Shown here: piece after piece, positions 23,901-35,913 of the stretch
Numbering within the stretch: the first letter of the stretch is position 1
How the letters are laid out: every line of letters starts with the position of its first letter
NCBI GenBank assembly: GCA_036321105.1
Contig: JAYEPQ010000007.1
Span: 20,879,073 to 20,943,072, forward strand
Reading direction: 5' to 3'
Length of the DNA: 64,000 bases
Source: Dracaena cambodiana
Taxonomy: Eukaryota > Streptophyta > Magnoliopsida > Asparagales > Asparagaceae
Made by a program: the position numbers and the translations under genes
The notes under the pieces: generated by a model
What the model was told of the DNA's origin: nothing
Databases searched by the model: none
The model's input: the letters and a program-made list of their open reading frames with translations, nothing else

Positions 23901-24870
23901 CAAGATGCTAGATTTGTTGTTTATTCAATTAGTTATGTGGATTATATAGAAGGTTGTGGTCATTTTAGAGAAACTGAAATTGATGATGCCCATCACAAGT
24001 TGAGAACATATATAATGTTTAATATATTTAATTATTTCTTAATTAAGTAAAGAAAGCTTAATTATAGAAATTATTTATCAGGCAAAGTTTGTGGTGTCAT
24101 TATAATGCTTGAGTTGAAGTTAAAGTCTACTTCTCCCATTGAAGATATTTTGTCTTTGTAATGTTTCAAGTTCTTTTGTACCTTTCAGATCATATTATTT
24201 ATGTGTATATAGCCATCATCTTAAGTGTATTGTTTCAAGCTCTTTTATACCTTTTAGACATATGTTGTGTTTTGCAGGTTGCACGGGTTTTCTACTTGTT
24301 GTATCCAATGCAAAAGGGGCTAGGGGACTTTATTTTGATACTATAGAAAAACTTTAAGGTTTAAAGGCTATTTGCATCCATGTGAAGTGACAAGATTTGA
24401 TATTTGACAAACATAGGATATGCCTACAGCAAACCAGTCCATCTACAAGGTTGGAGCAAAAGCTACTGTATGCTTATAGTTAAAGCAAAAACAGTAAATA
24501 TTTCCTTCGCTATATCTAAGATGCTGCATTGAGACAGTGCTTTTGGAAGGTTTAGACTATGAAAAACAATAGAGCAAGCTCAGTCAGGGATTCCATCCAT
24601 GGCATGAATGAATTGAATTCAGTGAGGCAGGAGAGGGAATTAGCAATGGAGCAACCCAAAGACAGAATGAAAGCTCCTTTTGTTATTGGTCGAGCTGTTG
24701 TAAGTTCATTGTGTTATGCTTTACTGAGGGAACTTGTATTTGTGATACTCGGATAGGAATTCAGTATTGTTTTGTGGTTGCAGTGTTGGTTTAGTTCTAT
24801 GTGAAAATTAGAATGTACCCTTGAGTAACAAAGAAAGTTAAAAATTCTTATTATGAAGTCATAAACCTTC
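20931..24870. other. POLL intron, nothing recognised
   Basis: About 4 kb of AT-rich sequence. Short open frames (for example minus 22233-22493) match no family I know. A stretch with GGACACGCC words near 21660-21720 has no clear identity. Confidence 0.5.
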
Positions 24871-24871
24871 T

Positions 24872-24929
24872 GGTTAGGGTTAGGGTTAGGGTTGGGGTAA
24901 CGTTATAGGGTTAGTGTTAGGGTCAGGAT
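24872..24929 (+). repeat. Short interstitial telomere-like GGGTTA array
   Basis: GGTTAGGGTTAGGGTTAGGG is followed by diverged units (GTTGGGGTAAC, TAGGGTTAGTGTTAGGG). The unit is six bases (TTAGGG) rather than the TTTAGGG of most plants. Confidence 0.75.
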
Positions 24930-26097
24930 GGTCGAATGATGATAGATCTAGCAAATTGAAAAATGCTGCTCTTAGACATGGCTTGAGAACTTAATGACCC
25001 TATGCTTATTTATGCCTTCTAAAGATGCATGTTGGAAATCACTTGGAATTTTCTAGAATAGTTATCTCAGATAGTGTTGGTTGTTTCTTCAAGTAACCAA
25101 CATTAGTCATAAGAGCTGACAAATACAGCACACCAGCACAGAGAACAGAGCCTAAACCTTTTTGTTTTCCTCCTCCATTTGGCTCTTTATGGTGGCCATA
25201 GTCTCAGATATTTATGTAACCACCTCAATCTAGGTGTTCTCAACTCTAGCCGAGGCAACCCAACGTCAGATGGTAAATAGCTTTGGCGACATTAAAAAAG
25301 GTTGTAGCAGCTCTTTCAGCTTTGATAATCTGCTCTTACATGGTTGTGCTCATTGGTCTCTGTGCTGCATGTTCTTAAATCATCTTAAATGGTTAGCTCT
25401 CATCACCTAATCTTTTATTTATTATTCAAGATGTCAACTATGGCAAACTGTGCATAAGAAAGTACTGCTTCTGTGAAGCTATAGTTGAGGACTGCTGTTC
25501 AACATTGTTATATGGTAGGAACTGAAGTTGCTTCTTTTATAGACCTGGGATCTGAGTAGATCTGAAGTGACTGCTAACTTACATTAATCCGTTGTTTTAG
25601 ATTGAGCCTTGATGCAATGTTAAGGTTGCTATATTGTAACTGCAAGGTCACAGGGTCAAGTCATGGAGCAGCCTCTTCATACGTGTAAGCAACATTTATC
25701 AAACTCTATTTAGACCCTACAGCAGTAGGAACCTACTATTTATTTATTGTGTGAAACTTGTATGGGTCTATGGTATATGTAGACTTCATGGTTATCCAAG
25801 ATGAAATTAAATTAGAAAGATTGCTGCTTGAAGGATCAGCTAAAGATATTGGTCGTACAGTTTATTTTGTATTGTAGAATTATCTTTTTGCTCTGCAATT
25901 TTTTTTCCCTTTTTTGATTTCTTACTGGTCATCCTAATCCAATAACCTAACAGTTACTTCCTGCATATGTGCTTCTACACAACTCACTTTAGTCCTTTGC
26001 CATGTCTTCTAATCACCATGCACTTAACGATTCTATTCATCATATGTCTTTGTTGATTTTTAGTAATCTAACTTTTTATTTTTACTTTTGTATCCAG
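24930..26097. other. POLL intron, nothing recognised
   Basis: Host-like intron with no coding or repeat signature. Confidence 0.55.
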
Positions 26098-26188
26098 CCA
26101 TAAAGGTTTTCTATCTAAATACGTCCAATATTTGAAGAATATCAAATTTTTAAGGGAGGATGTAGTTCTTAGCATGCACAGCACTGAG
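26098..26188 (+). CDS. POLL: DNA polymerase lambda exon
   Basis: This 91-bp exon encodes HKGFLSKYVQYLKNIKFLRE and DVVLSMHSTE, the palm segment between the two parts of the active site. The acceptor is TATCCAG|CCA and the donor GAG|GTAGTC. Its first base completes the serine codon begun in the 19318 exon. The frame is open. Confidence 0.93.
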
Positions 26189-26570
26189 GTAGTCTGATAA
26201 TTCTGTTATCTTAATTCCTTATTTATTCTACATTCTTCCTGTGATTTATTATTGAATACTGTTGATACAAACATTTTGCTTTTTTTTAATATTAATTTCT
26301 ACTGATTTTGAGGGAATATAATGGGAGGCATGGATTAGCTCTGTTGGCTTGGTTTCCTTTTTATTGTTGCCCAGGATTATAGTGATGTTCGTCATGGATG
26401 TCTATGTATATGGCATTGTTCTAACCTATGAATTTATTGAAATGCTAATAGAACAAACACCAAGACAAAACATTACAATCTTTAAAGAATAATTCAATCT
26501 ATGGCAGGTTAATAAAGAAGGCCTCTTCTTACTTAATAAATTGATTGAAAATCAAGGTAAAGAGGTATAT

Positions 26571-26668
26571 ACAACAACAACAACAACAACTAAGACTTTT
26601 ATTCCAAGTACTTGGGGTAGGCTACATGAACCAAAAGAGAATCATGCCGGATCGATCACGTTGATAAA
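26571..26668 (-). mobile_element. 3' tail of an RTE-LINE/SINE with 15-bp target duplication
   Basis: On the minus strand a CATGTAGCCTACCCCAAGTA core ends in a TTG repeat, as in plant RTE LINEs and the SINEs that share their tail. Flanks GGTAAAGAGGTATAT (26556-26570) and GGTTAAGAGGTATAT (26669-26683) differ at one base and look like the target duplication. Confidence 0.75.
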
Positions 26669-26683
26669 GGTTAAGAGGTATAT

Positions 26684-27903
26684 CAGGTGCATATATTATC
26701 CTTTAGTGTATGGTTGTAATTGAAATGCTAAAAGTGCCTATCTGCAAGTTCTAGGAATGGTAATGGATGCATCCACGGGCCAAAATTTGGTCCACCCTAT
26801 AAAAATTTTGAATTGAAAATAAAAATTTCTTTTTTTTTAATTCATAATTTTGTATAGGATGGGCTAAAATTTGGCCCATGGACGCGTCCATTACTATTCC
26901 TATCGGCAACTGATGTCTTAGAAACGTATACTGTGTCAAAAGTAAAAACATTTATGAAGGAGCATTGAAGTAAATACTTTTGGTACACTAGCAGGTTTCC
27001 ACCGAGTCATGCCATCATTAAAGGTCAATAAATATATCTATTTGCACTCTTGTTACTCTTATTTGAACTTCTAATGTTCCCTCTATACAAAACTCAAATT
27101 GGATGTGGGATAAGTCAAGGCAACCTTTGAATTCTTTAATGAGCTTTTCCTGTTTACCCAATGCAGCCATGACAACTGCATTGAATACAGCTTTGCTTTC
27201 ATTAAAAGGTTAAGCAATGATGTGGATTTTCATGACTCCGCCATTTGTGTTGAAGTTTTCTTGATTCCTTGATTGGTATGTTGATAGAATTCTATGAAGG
27301 AAAAAGGGAATGTATGAAGGAAAATTCTGGAAAGAGCATCTTCAGAATGTATCATATTACTGTTGCTTGACATGGTTTCTCGTATGAAAGACTCTGTATA
27401 GATTATTCACTTACTGCTTAATCTTAACTTTATCAGCCATATGGAAATGAAATTTTTTTAACATGGGTGCAGCACATTTGCACACAGCTATCTGTCAAGG
27501 ACACCACTATCAAATTCTTGTTAAAAAAAAAAAAATTACTGGATGCAAGTTATGGGATACAACTTAAGGGAGTATGTTTGCAAAGTAATCGAGTATGAAA
27601 GTATCTTCAGCAAACTGAAGGACATAATTTGAAGGACTAGATCATCGTTTTAAACATCCACTGTTACTAATATATAATGCATATATTGTATGGGATTTTG
27701 AGGCCAATATTGCTGATATTTTGTTGATATTTCCAATATTTCTGAATATGATATTCCCTTAAAGGACATTCTATGTTATGCTATTTATTAAAGCAGTACA
27801 TCTGCTGCTTGTTAATTTGCCCAGCCTTTATTCTATTCCACACATTATTCTATTCCTTAGTGCAGTTCATCCTGCTTACTGTTTGGCTCGCGGTATGTGT
27901 CAG
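26684..27903. other. POLL intron, nothing recognised
   Basis: AT-rich intron with an A-rich run near 27520. No exon or transposon was identified. Confidence 0.55.
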
Positions 27904-27984
27904 GAAACTGATTCTGGAGTTGATACATACTTTGGTCTGTGCACTTACCCTGGACGGGAGCAGCGACATCGTATTGATTTCAAG
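27904..27984 (+). CDS. POLL: DNA polymerase lambda exon (third catalytic Asp)
   Basis: This 81-bp exon encodes ETDSGVDTYFGLCTYPGREQ and RHRIDFK. HRID carries the third catalytic aspartate of the palm. The acceptor is GTGTCAG|GAA and the donor AAG|GTAAGC. Exons for the rest of the palm and the thumb (normally beginning VYPRN) were not found before the next WAPL exon, so this gene copy is truncated at its 3' end. The six exons total 558 nt, all in compatible phase and without stops. Confidence 0.95.
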
Positions 27985-29508
27985 GTAAGCAAATTTTTCT
28001 TGGATATATTTTATCTGTTAACAAGGTCTTTCAACAATAATAATTCAGGAGTTTCATGTACATTACAGAAATCCAACACCCAAGCTACTTCCACCCTCCA
28101 ATTAAACAAATGAGGAAGGTAGAAAAATATTTCTGAAAATAAATTTTATTACACTCATTTAAGGGAATGCATAGATATCATTTTGGTAGACATTATATTT
28201 TGCTCAACGATCCTTTCTAGTTGCAGTTTTTAGTTCCTACAACTTCTATAAAGAATAATTTGTAATTTTTAGTGCAGGAGTTCAACTTACTGTTACTTTA
28301 AACTGTTTATAGTCTATGCTTGTTCTTGTTTTGGAGGAAACTACTTTTGTTTGTTCCCTTGTCCGGAAACATTAAATAGGCAAGTGCAATGACGGATTCT
28401 TATTTCTTCAGAAGTTACGTTTCTTCCTGTGGAATACTAGAGTAGCCATGTTAGGCTATTGAAAATAATTATGGATACTGCTTTTATGAATACTTATGAA
28501 AAGTGTAATGTTAGAATTGGCCCAAATTGAAGAAGTCTTGTTGCAATTACTACCATTTTTTACATAGCATGGAAACAAAACAAGAGTTTGATGGTGGGGA
28601 TTGGAGATTGGATGGACTTGAGGAAGAACATATTAGGGTTTTGTGGGAATTTGGGAAAACTAGAAATAAAATAAAAGTTGATAAAGATTAATTTAGGCTT
28701 TTGAACAAGGTGATCTCTTACTCACTCTCAATACAACACAAAGTGATTAGGGACTGTTTCGAGCTTCGACGCCTAGGTGATTTCTTACCCACTCTCGATG
28801 AATCAGCATGAAGAGAGTTTGATTTTGTTTAGCAAATCACCATGCTAAGAACCAATAAAAGATAAGATTTTTTAAATTTCAACATCTCATTCTTTTTTTA
28901 ATTGATAGAAAACAAATTACGTGCACCACATGTTCAATTAAACCAAATTCTAGTAAATTGCTAATCAATTATGGGCCTTTATTGCCCCCATTAATCCTCT
29001 CTTACTTCAAAGCATTCATGGTGAATACAGTAATAAAAAATGTCAAATATCTGCAGGTTGAGATGATCAACATCTTTGAAACATCTCAATCTAGCCGCGA
29101 TGATAGATAAGAAACACATGCTCGTGCATAACGCATGAACCAGGGTGGTAGAGATGGAACTGACCTCCATGACGAATTAACTTAAGGTAATAGTAGATCT
29201 GGACAGACACTTACAATGGAAATAAATGAATTATCCTTATTGAAAGTCAAACTAATTAAAGATCCTACGAAATATCCAGGTCACACGAAGTGGAAGCAAT
29301 TCTCATCGAAACTCTAAGAATTAGTAAGTTAAACATGCAATTTCTTCGCAATTTCTAGAGGGAACCTCTCAAGGAAAATTGAAACTATCACCTCATTATC
29401 TAAAAGTTCTTGCAAGATATTATTTAGATATGCGACAAATTCGTACTCATCATTGCAAATTGCTAACCATATAGAATTTGATCTCGTATAGCAGCAAATA
29501 CAATGTAA
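27985..29508. other. Intronic sequence, nothing recognised
   Basis: No further POLL exon was seen. A CTTACYCACTCTC word near 28728 and 28790 is repeated but unassigned. Confidence 0.5.
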
Positions 29509-29513
29509 CATAC

Positions 29514-29878
29514 TGATAGAGATCAGGATTTGATTTGATTTGATTTGATTTTGGATCTTATTAGGATTTGGATTTTACTAGATATTTGATTTGATTAGGA
29601 GTTTGGATTTTATTAGGATTCTGTTTGTTAGGGTTTTCCTATATATAGGGGTTGTATGAAGTATTGAGGAGATGAATAATATTTTGAAATTCTTGAGAAA
29701 TCTCTGGCGTGGAATTCGCTAAAATCAAATCTTTCCTCGTGGATTCGTGGAGAGTGGGCATGGGGTGGATTCCCAAATTCTGTAAGTTTTTCCCCAATCT
29801 ATCTTTTCTTTCCCAATTCCTCTAAAAAAAACCATAATTTCAAAACCCTAACCCTAATTTCGCATCCGTTCTGCATCA
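29514..29878 (+). repeat. Chromovirus 5' LTR
   Basis: Begins TGATAGAGATCA with GATTT repeats. It contains CTATATATAGGGG as likely TATA box (about 29639) and ends CTGCATCA. Confidence 0.95.
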
Positions 29879-29882
29879 AAAT

Positions 29883-29895
29883 TGGTATCAGAGCC
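29883..29895 (+). promoter_or_regulatory. Chromovirus primer binding site (tRNA-Met)
   Basis: TGGTATCAGAGCC lies four bases after the LTR. It is the standard complement of the 3' end of plant initiator tRNA-Met. Confidence 0.95.
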
Positions 29896-31390
29896 TAAAA
29901 TTTTTTCTCCATCACCATCTTCTTCTTCCACATCTTTATTCTCTTTTATTTCAGTTATTTTTATTTTTATTTTTAAGAAAAATACAGATCTGAAAGAGAG
30001 AGAAAAAAAATACAGATCTGACAGAGAGAAAAAAAATATAGATCTGAAAGAGAAAAAAAACTTAATCTTTCCTTCACCTCTTCCTCAGCAACCACCGCCC
30101 TTTCAAACATCCACAGCAACAGCAGCCACAAAACCTACCCACAGCAGCCACCAAAAAAAAAAAATCTCTTCCTCCACCTCTTCCTCAGCAGCCACCGCCC
30201 TTTCAAACATCCACAGCAACAACAGCCACAAAACCTACCCACAATCACCCTCTCCCTCAAACTTCTGTGGCATTCTTCTCACCCTCGTCTCATCATCTAA
30301 AAAAAAAAAAAAAAAGATTGCCTGCTCCGCCCTCGTCTCATCATCCTCGACCGCCTCAACATCAACATCGACACCCGCCGCCTTCAGATCTGTTGTCCCC
30401 AACCCATCACCCCCGCCTCCGGCGACCTCCTTCTCACCTCCGCCGTCCCCCATTAGCACCGCCGCGGCTTTCTTCATCGTCCGCTTCTCCCTCCGCCTGC
30501 TCCGCTGCTGCATCGCATTCTTGCACTTCCCCGCCGGCAGCCTCACCATCGCAGCAGGTCCATAACCGCGCAGGGGCAGCAGCAGTAGATCGCCGCCCGC
30601 ACAGGGGTAGCAACAGCAGATCGCCACGTACTCCGCCGCCTTCCTCCACCACAGCAACTCCACCACCATCTCACTCCTCTTCCCTCCAATTCCGACCGCT
30701 GCTGCCGCGCCTCTTCTGTTCCTCTGCAACAGCCCCAACAACCATACCACAGGGCTTCAAGGTTATTTGGGTTCAAGGAGAGAAGGATCGGGAGAGGTTC
30801 AGTGGGTTTGTATCGGATTTGGATCCAATTACTTAGACCAAATTAGAAAAGAGTTTGGGTTTGCATTGAATCAGATCCGACCCGCAGCTCCAGATCCATT
30901 CCACTTTTGGTTCAGTTCAGTACAGCAGTGCAGATCCGTTTACAGTGCAGACCCGTTAAGGAGAAAAGTAGTGATTCGGAGCCCGATTCGAGTCAGATCA
31001 GAAGCGTTGTTTTTTTGGATTTGTTTCCAACAATTGTGGCAGAATTTCAGGGCTCTTCAACAGGCGAACCAACGTCGAAAGACTCCAAAAGACCACTACA
31101 AGTGCACGAACTTCTTCGGTATTTGGGTAATCTCTAAACTAATCCATTTTCTTCAGCAAAAATTTGCAGTTATTTTGTGAAATTATGCATAAGATTGTTA
31201 GTTAATAATTATTTGCCAACTCATTGCTTGCGTACATACACACATTTTATGATTCATTTTCTTGCATTTTAGAAACTAAACCTTAGAAAATTTTATTAGA
31301 TCATATAGTGCATGCATATAGAATTTGACTTAGTCTAGGAAATTGCATTGCATACGCTTGTTTGATTGTATACTTCTTCGTAACGGTAAA
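29896..31390 (+). other. Chromovirus leader with low-complexity tracts
   Basis: Untranslated leader with purine repeats (GATCTGAAAGAGAGA words, 29985-30060), a duplicated block (about 30080-30135 and 30180-30240, CCGCCCTTTCAAACATCCAC) and C-rich sequence. Long Ser/Pro/Thr-rich open frames here arise from composition. They lack a domain and are not called as genes. Confidence 0.7.
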
Positions 31391-32010
31391 ATGACCACCC
31401 CAGGTTCTAGTAATATGGATGAAAAGTTAGATATCTGAATGCGATAGAGACTTGGACATGAAAGCTAGACTTAAAGAGAAGTATCTTCCAGTCACATTTA
31501 AGAGTCACCTACTAGATAGGTTGCACAGTCTTCGTCAGGAAAGCATGACGGTCTAAGAGTACATGACTCAATTTGATGAATTGACACTTTGGTGTGATTT
31601 GCGAGAGGACCGACACCAGGCGATATCTAGATTTCGTTCTGGACTACGCGCAGACATACAACGAGCTGTGCATATCCATTCTTGAAATATAAATTCCCTT
31701 ACTCAAGCTTGTCAATTAGCAGAAGATATAGAACATTCTCTCAAATTTTCTACTGACCGTAAAATTACTCCTAAAGCCGGAGAGCAGTCTAGATGTCCTT
31801 CTGAAGATAACAAGAGACCTAACACCCAACTCAACAAAGACTTTAAAGGTAAAGCCGTAATGGGTGAGTCATCTAAACAGGGCACGAAAGACGTAGAGTA
31901 TTTTAGGTGTCACGAGTATGGCCACAAAACTTCACAATATCCCACTAGAGCTTTACTCGTAGAAGGAGAACATAATGGTGATGATGATGATCTTGAGGAA
32001 GAAGTATATG
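31391..32010 (+). pseudogene. Chromovirus gag, truncated
   Basis: It starts MTTPGSSNMDEKLDI at 31391 and then hits a stop. It continues near 31458 with KARLKEKYLP, FKSHLLDRLHSLRQ, EYMTQFDELTLWCDLREDRH and LTQACQLAEDIEHSL, the C-terminal half of the retrotransposon gag domain. The first half of the domain is missing, pointing to an internal deletion around 31430-31460. Two in-frame stops follow (TVxEYM and HSxNIN, where x marks the stop). The zinc knuckle is degenerate: CHEYGHKTSQYP has lost cysteines of the CCHC set. Confidence 0.85.
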
Positions 32011-32129
32011 AACCAGTAGGAAATGCTAGTGAGTCAGACAAGAAAATAGTCATTTCAAATGTGCGCTTAGGCGTTGCTAGGTGTTTTTACACTAAAACGA
32101 AAGATGAAGATTGGCGTAGATCTAGCGTT

Positions 32130-33620
32130 TTCACCACATACATCATACACGAAGAAAAGAGTTATCGCGTAATAATTGACGGGGGTAGTTGTGTGAATAT
32201 AATCTCAAGAACAGCTGTTGATAAAATGGGCCTCAAAGCTGAACCCCATCCACAACAATGCAACGTAACATGGGTAGATAAAACTGCTCAATCTATTACC
32301 CAGCGTTGTCTAGTGCCTATCCAGATGTCAAGCTATCAGGACTAGTTTTGGTGCGATGTGTTAGATATGACCGCCGCACATATCTTGCTTGGTAGACCCT
32401 GGTTGTATGACTTAGATGCGATGTGTTTTGGCAAGTCAAACACATATACATTCAAATTTAATGGAAAGAAAATTGTTTTGAAACCCGCACCGCCTAAGTC
32501 TAGTGATGAGAGCCCAAAGAGCGAAAAGGTCACAGGTCCAGTACATAAAAAGTTTCTTCACTTAGTAAGTCGATCACAGTTCCTCAAGGAGAGTCTAGAG
32601 GAGGGACTAGTGTATGCGGTAATTGCTTTAGGAGAGTCTTCTAGTCCACCTGTCATTTACCACCTGGAGATTCATCAGATTCTCATTGATTTTCGTGATA
32701 TCATGCCCGATGAATTACCTGATGAACTTCTTCCCCTTTGAGACATTCAACATGCCATTGACTTCGTGCCAGGGTCCAGCTTGCCCAATTTACCTCATTA
32801 TCGAATGAATCCTGTTGAGCACGCTGAGTTGAGAAGACAGGTCGATGAGTTATTGCCGAAATATTTTATTAGAGAGAGTTTGAGTTCTTGTGCCATTCCC
32901 GCTCTACTCACACCTAAAAAGGATGGTAGCTGGAGGATGTGCATTGACAGTCGTGCTATCAACAAAATTACTGTCAAATATAAATTTCCTATTCCTAGAC
33001 TTGATGACTTATTAGATATGATGGCTGGCTCTCAAATCTTGTTGAATATAGATCTTCGAAGTGGATATCATCAGATTCGTATCCGTGAAGGTGATGAATG
33101 GAAAACTGCCTTTAAAATTAAGGACGGATTGTATGAATGGTTGGTCATGCCTTTTGGTTTATCTAATGCACCCAGCACATTTATGAGAGTTATGACTTAA
33201 ATATTGCGTCCTTTCTTAGGCAAGTTCGTTATTGTCTATTTTGATGACATTCTCGTCTTTAGTCAAACCCAAGAAGAACATATTTCTCATTTGACACAGG
33301 TTTTAGAGACTCTCCGTAAGGAGAAACTGTTTATCAATTTGAAGAAATGTGCGTTCTTAGCTTCCTCTGTTCATTTTCTTGGGTTTATCGTCTCTAAAGA
33401 TAGAGTAGCAGCAGATCCTGACAAAATTAAGGCCATAAGAGAATGGTCTACTTCTCGTACGATCTATGAAATCAGGAGCTTTCATGGTCTGGCCACATTT
33501 TATAGGAAGTTAGGGGATTTAGTACCACCATGGCTCCGATCACTGTTTGTCTTAAGAAATGAGAGTTTCAATGGACTAAATCTGCTACTCATACTTTCGA
33601 GGAGATTAAGGAGAAGTTGA
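32130..33620 (+). pseudogene. Chromovirus pol: protease and reverse transcriptase
   Basis: The protease motif is VIIDGGSCVNIIS (about 32170) and ILLGRPWLYDLDA follows. Reverse transcriptase shows KKDGSWRMCIDSRAIN, the first catalytic Asp in NIDLRSGYHQIRI, PFGLSNAPSTFMRVM, and YFDDIL with the catalytic DD (about 33239). All lie in one frame broken by stops at 32343 (TAG), 32739 (TGA) and 33198 (TAA). The last two replace likely CGA and CAA codons. A frameshift near 33540 ends the frame. Catalytic residues are intact, so loss is due to stops. Confidence 0.93.
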
Positions 33621-33639
33621 CTACTGCTCCGGTTCTTCA

Positions 33640-34020
33640 TCTTCCAGATTTCTCGAAGATTTTTGAGGTAGTATGTGACGCATCAAGCTAGGTATAGGTA
33701 GTGTTTTAAGCCAAGAAAATCATCTTGTCGCCTTTTTTAGCGAAAATTAAATGAGACGAAATAGCGCTATGATGTTTATGATAGAGAGTTTTATGTAGTA
33801 GTACAATGTTTGCGTCATTGGCGTCACTATTTGCTACCAAAAGAGTTCATTTTATATTCAGACCATCAAGCTCTACGCTATATCAATTCCCAAAAGAGAG
33901 TAGGGCATCGACACATCAAGTGGCTTGAGTTTATTCAGGAGTACAATTTTGTACTCAAACACTGTGCAGGAACTGAAAATAAAGCCGCTGATGCATCAAG
34001 TAGGAAACTTTGCACTTTAC
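33640..34020 (+). pseudogene. Chromovirus RNase H
   Basis: VCDASS (about 33671) marks the N-terminal Asp of the RNase H. YLLPKEFILYSDHQALRYIN (about 33828-33890) and LEFIQEYNFVLKHCAGTENK with AADASSRK follow. The segment between has stops (about 33690-33770). Confidence 0.88.
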
Positions 34021-35230
34021 AGACGACGAGTGCAAAAGTTATTGGATTTGAGCATATCATTCAAAACTATCCTACTTGTCGAGACTTTGGTGACATCATT
34101 AATCCTCCTACTATAGTAGATGCCTTCACCATTGTTGATAGTTTTTTATTTCGAGATACCCGTCTATGTATTTCCAATAATTCTTTACGCAATCATCTGA
34201 TTTGGAAATGCATGCAGGAGGGATCGCTGGTGAGATAAAACTATCATTCTTGTAGATGACCGATTTTATTGGCCAAGTATTAAACGTGATGTTGCGCGAG
34301 TTGTGTCGCATTGTCGAGCTTGTCAGATAGCTAAGGGTAGGAAGTAGAATACAGGACTTTACACACCATTACCCATACCCTTTGCACCTTGGGAGCATCT
34401 TAGCATGGATTTCATTTTAGGACTCCCTCGCACACTTAGGAAGCATGATGCAATATTAGTCGTGGTGGATAGATTTTTCAAAATGGCGCATTTTACTCAT
34501 TGCCACAAGACTTCGGATGCCTCACATGTTGCACACTTGTTCTGTAAAGAGGTAGTTCATTTGCATGGCCTTCCTAAGTCAATTGTTTCTGACAGAGATG
34601 TTCGGTTCACAAATCATTTTTGGCGAACTCTCTGGAAGAACATGGGTACCACACTCAAATTCTCTACTGCTTATCATCCACAGACAGATAGTCAGACAGA
34701 AGTTGCCAATCATAGTTTAGGTGACTTGCTTCGATGTTTAGTGGGCGACCATTTAATGATGTGGGATCTTGTTTTGCCTATAACGGAGTTTGCATATAAT
34801 AGTTCAGTAAATAGATCTACTGGGATGAGTCCATTTGAGCTAGTTACAGGTTATAAATCTAGAAAATCTATTGACCTTCTTCCCTCCCCATAGGTGATAG
34901 GCCTAGTGCCTCAGCCAAGTCTTTTGCACAGCATTTGCATGATTTGCATGATCATATCCGTCGGCAAATAGCAATTAGTAATAATAACTACAAGTCTGCA
35001 GCAGACTCACACAAAACATTGCAGGAATTTACAGTTGATGATGAGGTGATGGTTAGAGTGCGTCCAGAGAGGTTCCCGCCAGGAACCTTGAAGAAGCTTC
35101 ATGCTCGACGTATGAGTCCTTACTGAGTTCTAGAGAGGATTGGTTCTAATGCTTATGAGCTTGCGGTCCCCCACAATCTCGGGATCAATCTAGTTTTCAA
35201 CGTCGAGGACCTGACTCCATACCGTACTTC
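34021..35230 (+). pseudogene. Chromovirus integrase
   Basis: The zinc-binding segment keeps HCRACQIAKGRK (about 34310), but the upstream His pair is disturbed near 34220 by a shift. The core has SMDFILGLP (first Asp), GLPKSIVSDRDVRF (second Asp), QTDSQTEVANHSL (Glu) and PFELVTGY. The C-terminal part has FTVDDEVMVRVRPERFPPGT, KKLHARRMSPY and ELAVPHNLGINLVFNVEDLT. Stops lie at about 34348, 34891 and 35124. D, D and E are all present. Confidence 0.92.
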
Positions 35231-35232
35231 AT

Positions 35233-35568
35233 TTGACTATCCAGCAGTTATTCCAGATCTACCATCATCTGCTTCGCCAGGATATCGATATTCTCATCCG
35301 TATACCGCCTTCTCCTGTTCCACGCAAGCATCATATAGATCAGATTGAAGATATTCTGAATGATGAGATTGTTTCGACTGCTGATGGTGGATATCAGCGT
35401 TATTTGGTGCGCTGGCATGGACGTCCAGACTCAGATTGCACTTGGTTGTGCACCGAAGAAGTCCAGCAGCTCGACTCGGATTTGCTCGATAGTTATCATC
35501 TTCGTCATTCACCAGAGTTTCATGTTTTGAAGCCGGGAAGAATTGATGGAGATCATGATTTGATTTGA
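35233..35568 (+). pseudogene. Chromovirus chromodomain C-terminus
   Basis: QIEDILNDEIVSTADGGYQR, YLVRWHGRPDSDCTWLCTEE and DLLDSY form a chromodomain with its conserved Tyr-Leu-Val-Arg-Trp strand (about 35340-35500). Such domains guide integration to modified histones. The frame runs into the 3' LTR, as is usual in chromoviruses. Confidence 0.93.
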
Positions 35569-35908
35569 TTTGATTTTGAATCTTATTAGGATTTGGATTT
35601 TACTAGATATTTGATTTGATTAGGAGTTTTGATTTTATTAGGATTCTGTTTGTCAGGGTTTCCCTATATATAGGGGTTGTATGAAATATTGAGGAGATGA
35701 ATAATATTTTGAAATTCTTGAGAAATCTCTGGCGTGGAATTCGCTAAATTCAAATCTTTCCTCGTGGATTCGTGGAGAGTGGGCGTGGGTCTGGGTGGAT
35801 TTCCAAATCCTGTAAGTTTTCCCCAATCTATCTTTTCTTCTCCAATTCCTTTAGAAAAAAACCCTAATTTCAAAACCCTAGCCCTAATTTCGCCTCCATC
35901 CTGCGTCA
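35544..35908 (+). repeat. Chromovirus 3' LTR
   Basis: Begins TGATGGAGATCATG and ends CTGCGTCA. It is preceded by the short purine-rich GCCGGGAAGAAT and followed by the CATAC duplication. Confidence 0.95.
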
Positions 35909-35913
35909 CATAC

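Larger units (their letters stand above)
29514..35908 (+). mobile_element. Complete but inactive Ty3/gypsy chromovirus
   Basis: LTRs at 29514-29878 and 35544-35908 (365 bp each) start TGAT and end TCA. A perfect 5-bp target duplication CATAC sits at 29509-29513 and 35909-35913. A methionine-tRNA primer site follows the 5' LTR. The order gag, protease, reverse transcriptase, RNase H, integrase, chromodomain is that of chromoviruses. By eye the LTRs differ at about 20 positions, so insertion is not recent. Several stops and frameshifts make it non-functional. It sits in the WAPL intron in sense orientation. Confidence 0.97.

Noticed and set aside
24872..24929. Chromosome end
   Set aside because: Only a few degenerate telomere-like units inside an intron with host sequence on both sides.
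30267..30836. Open frame of 189 residues rich in Ser, Pro and His
   Set aside because: Lies in the untranslated leader of the chromovirus; the composition follows C-rich low-complexity DNA and no domain is present.
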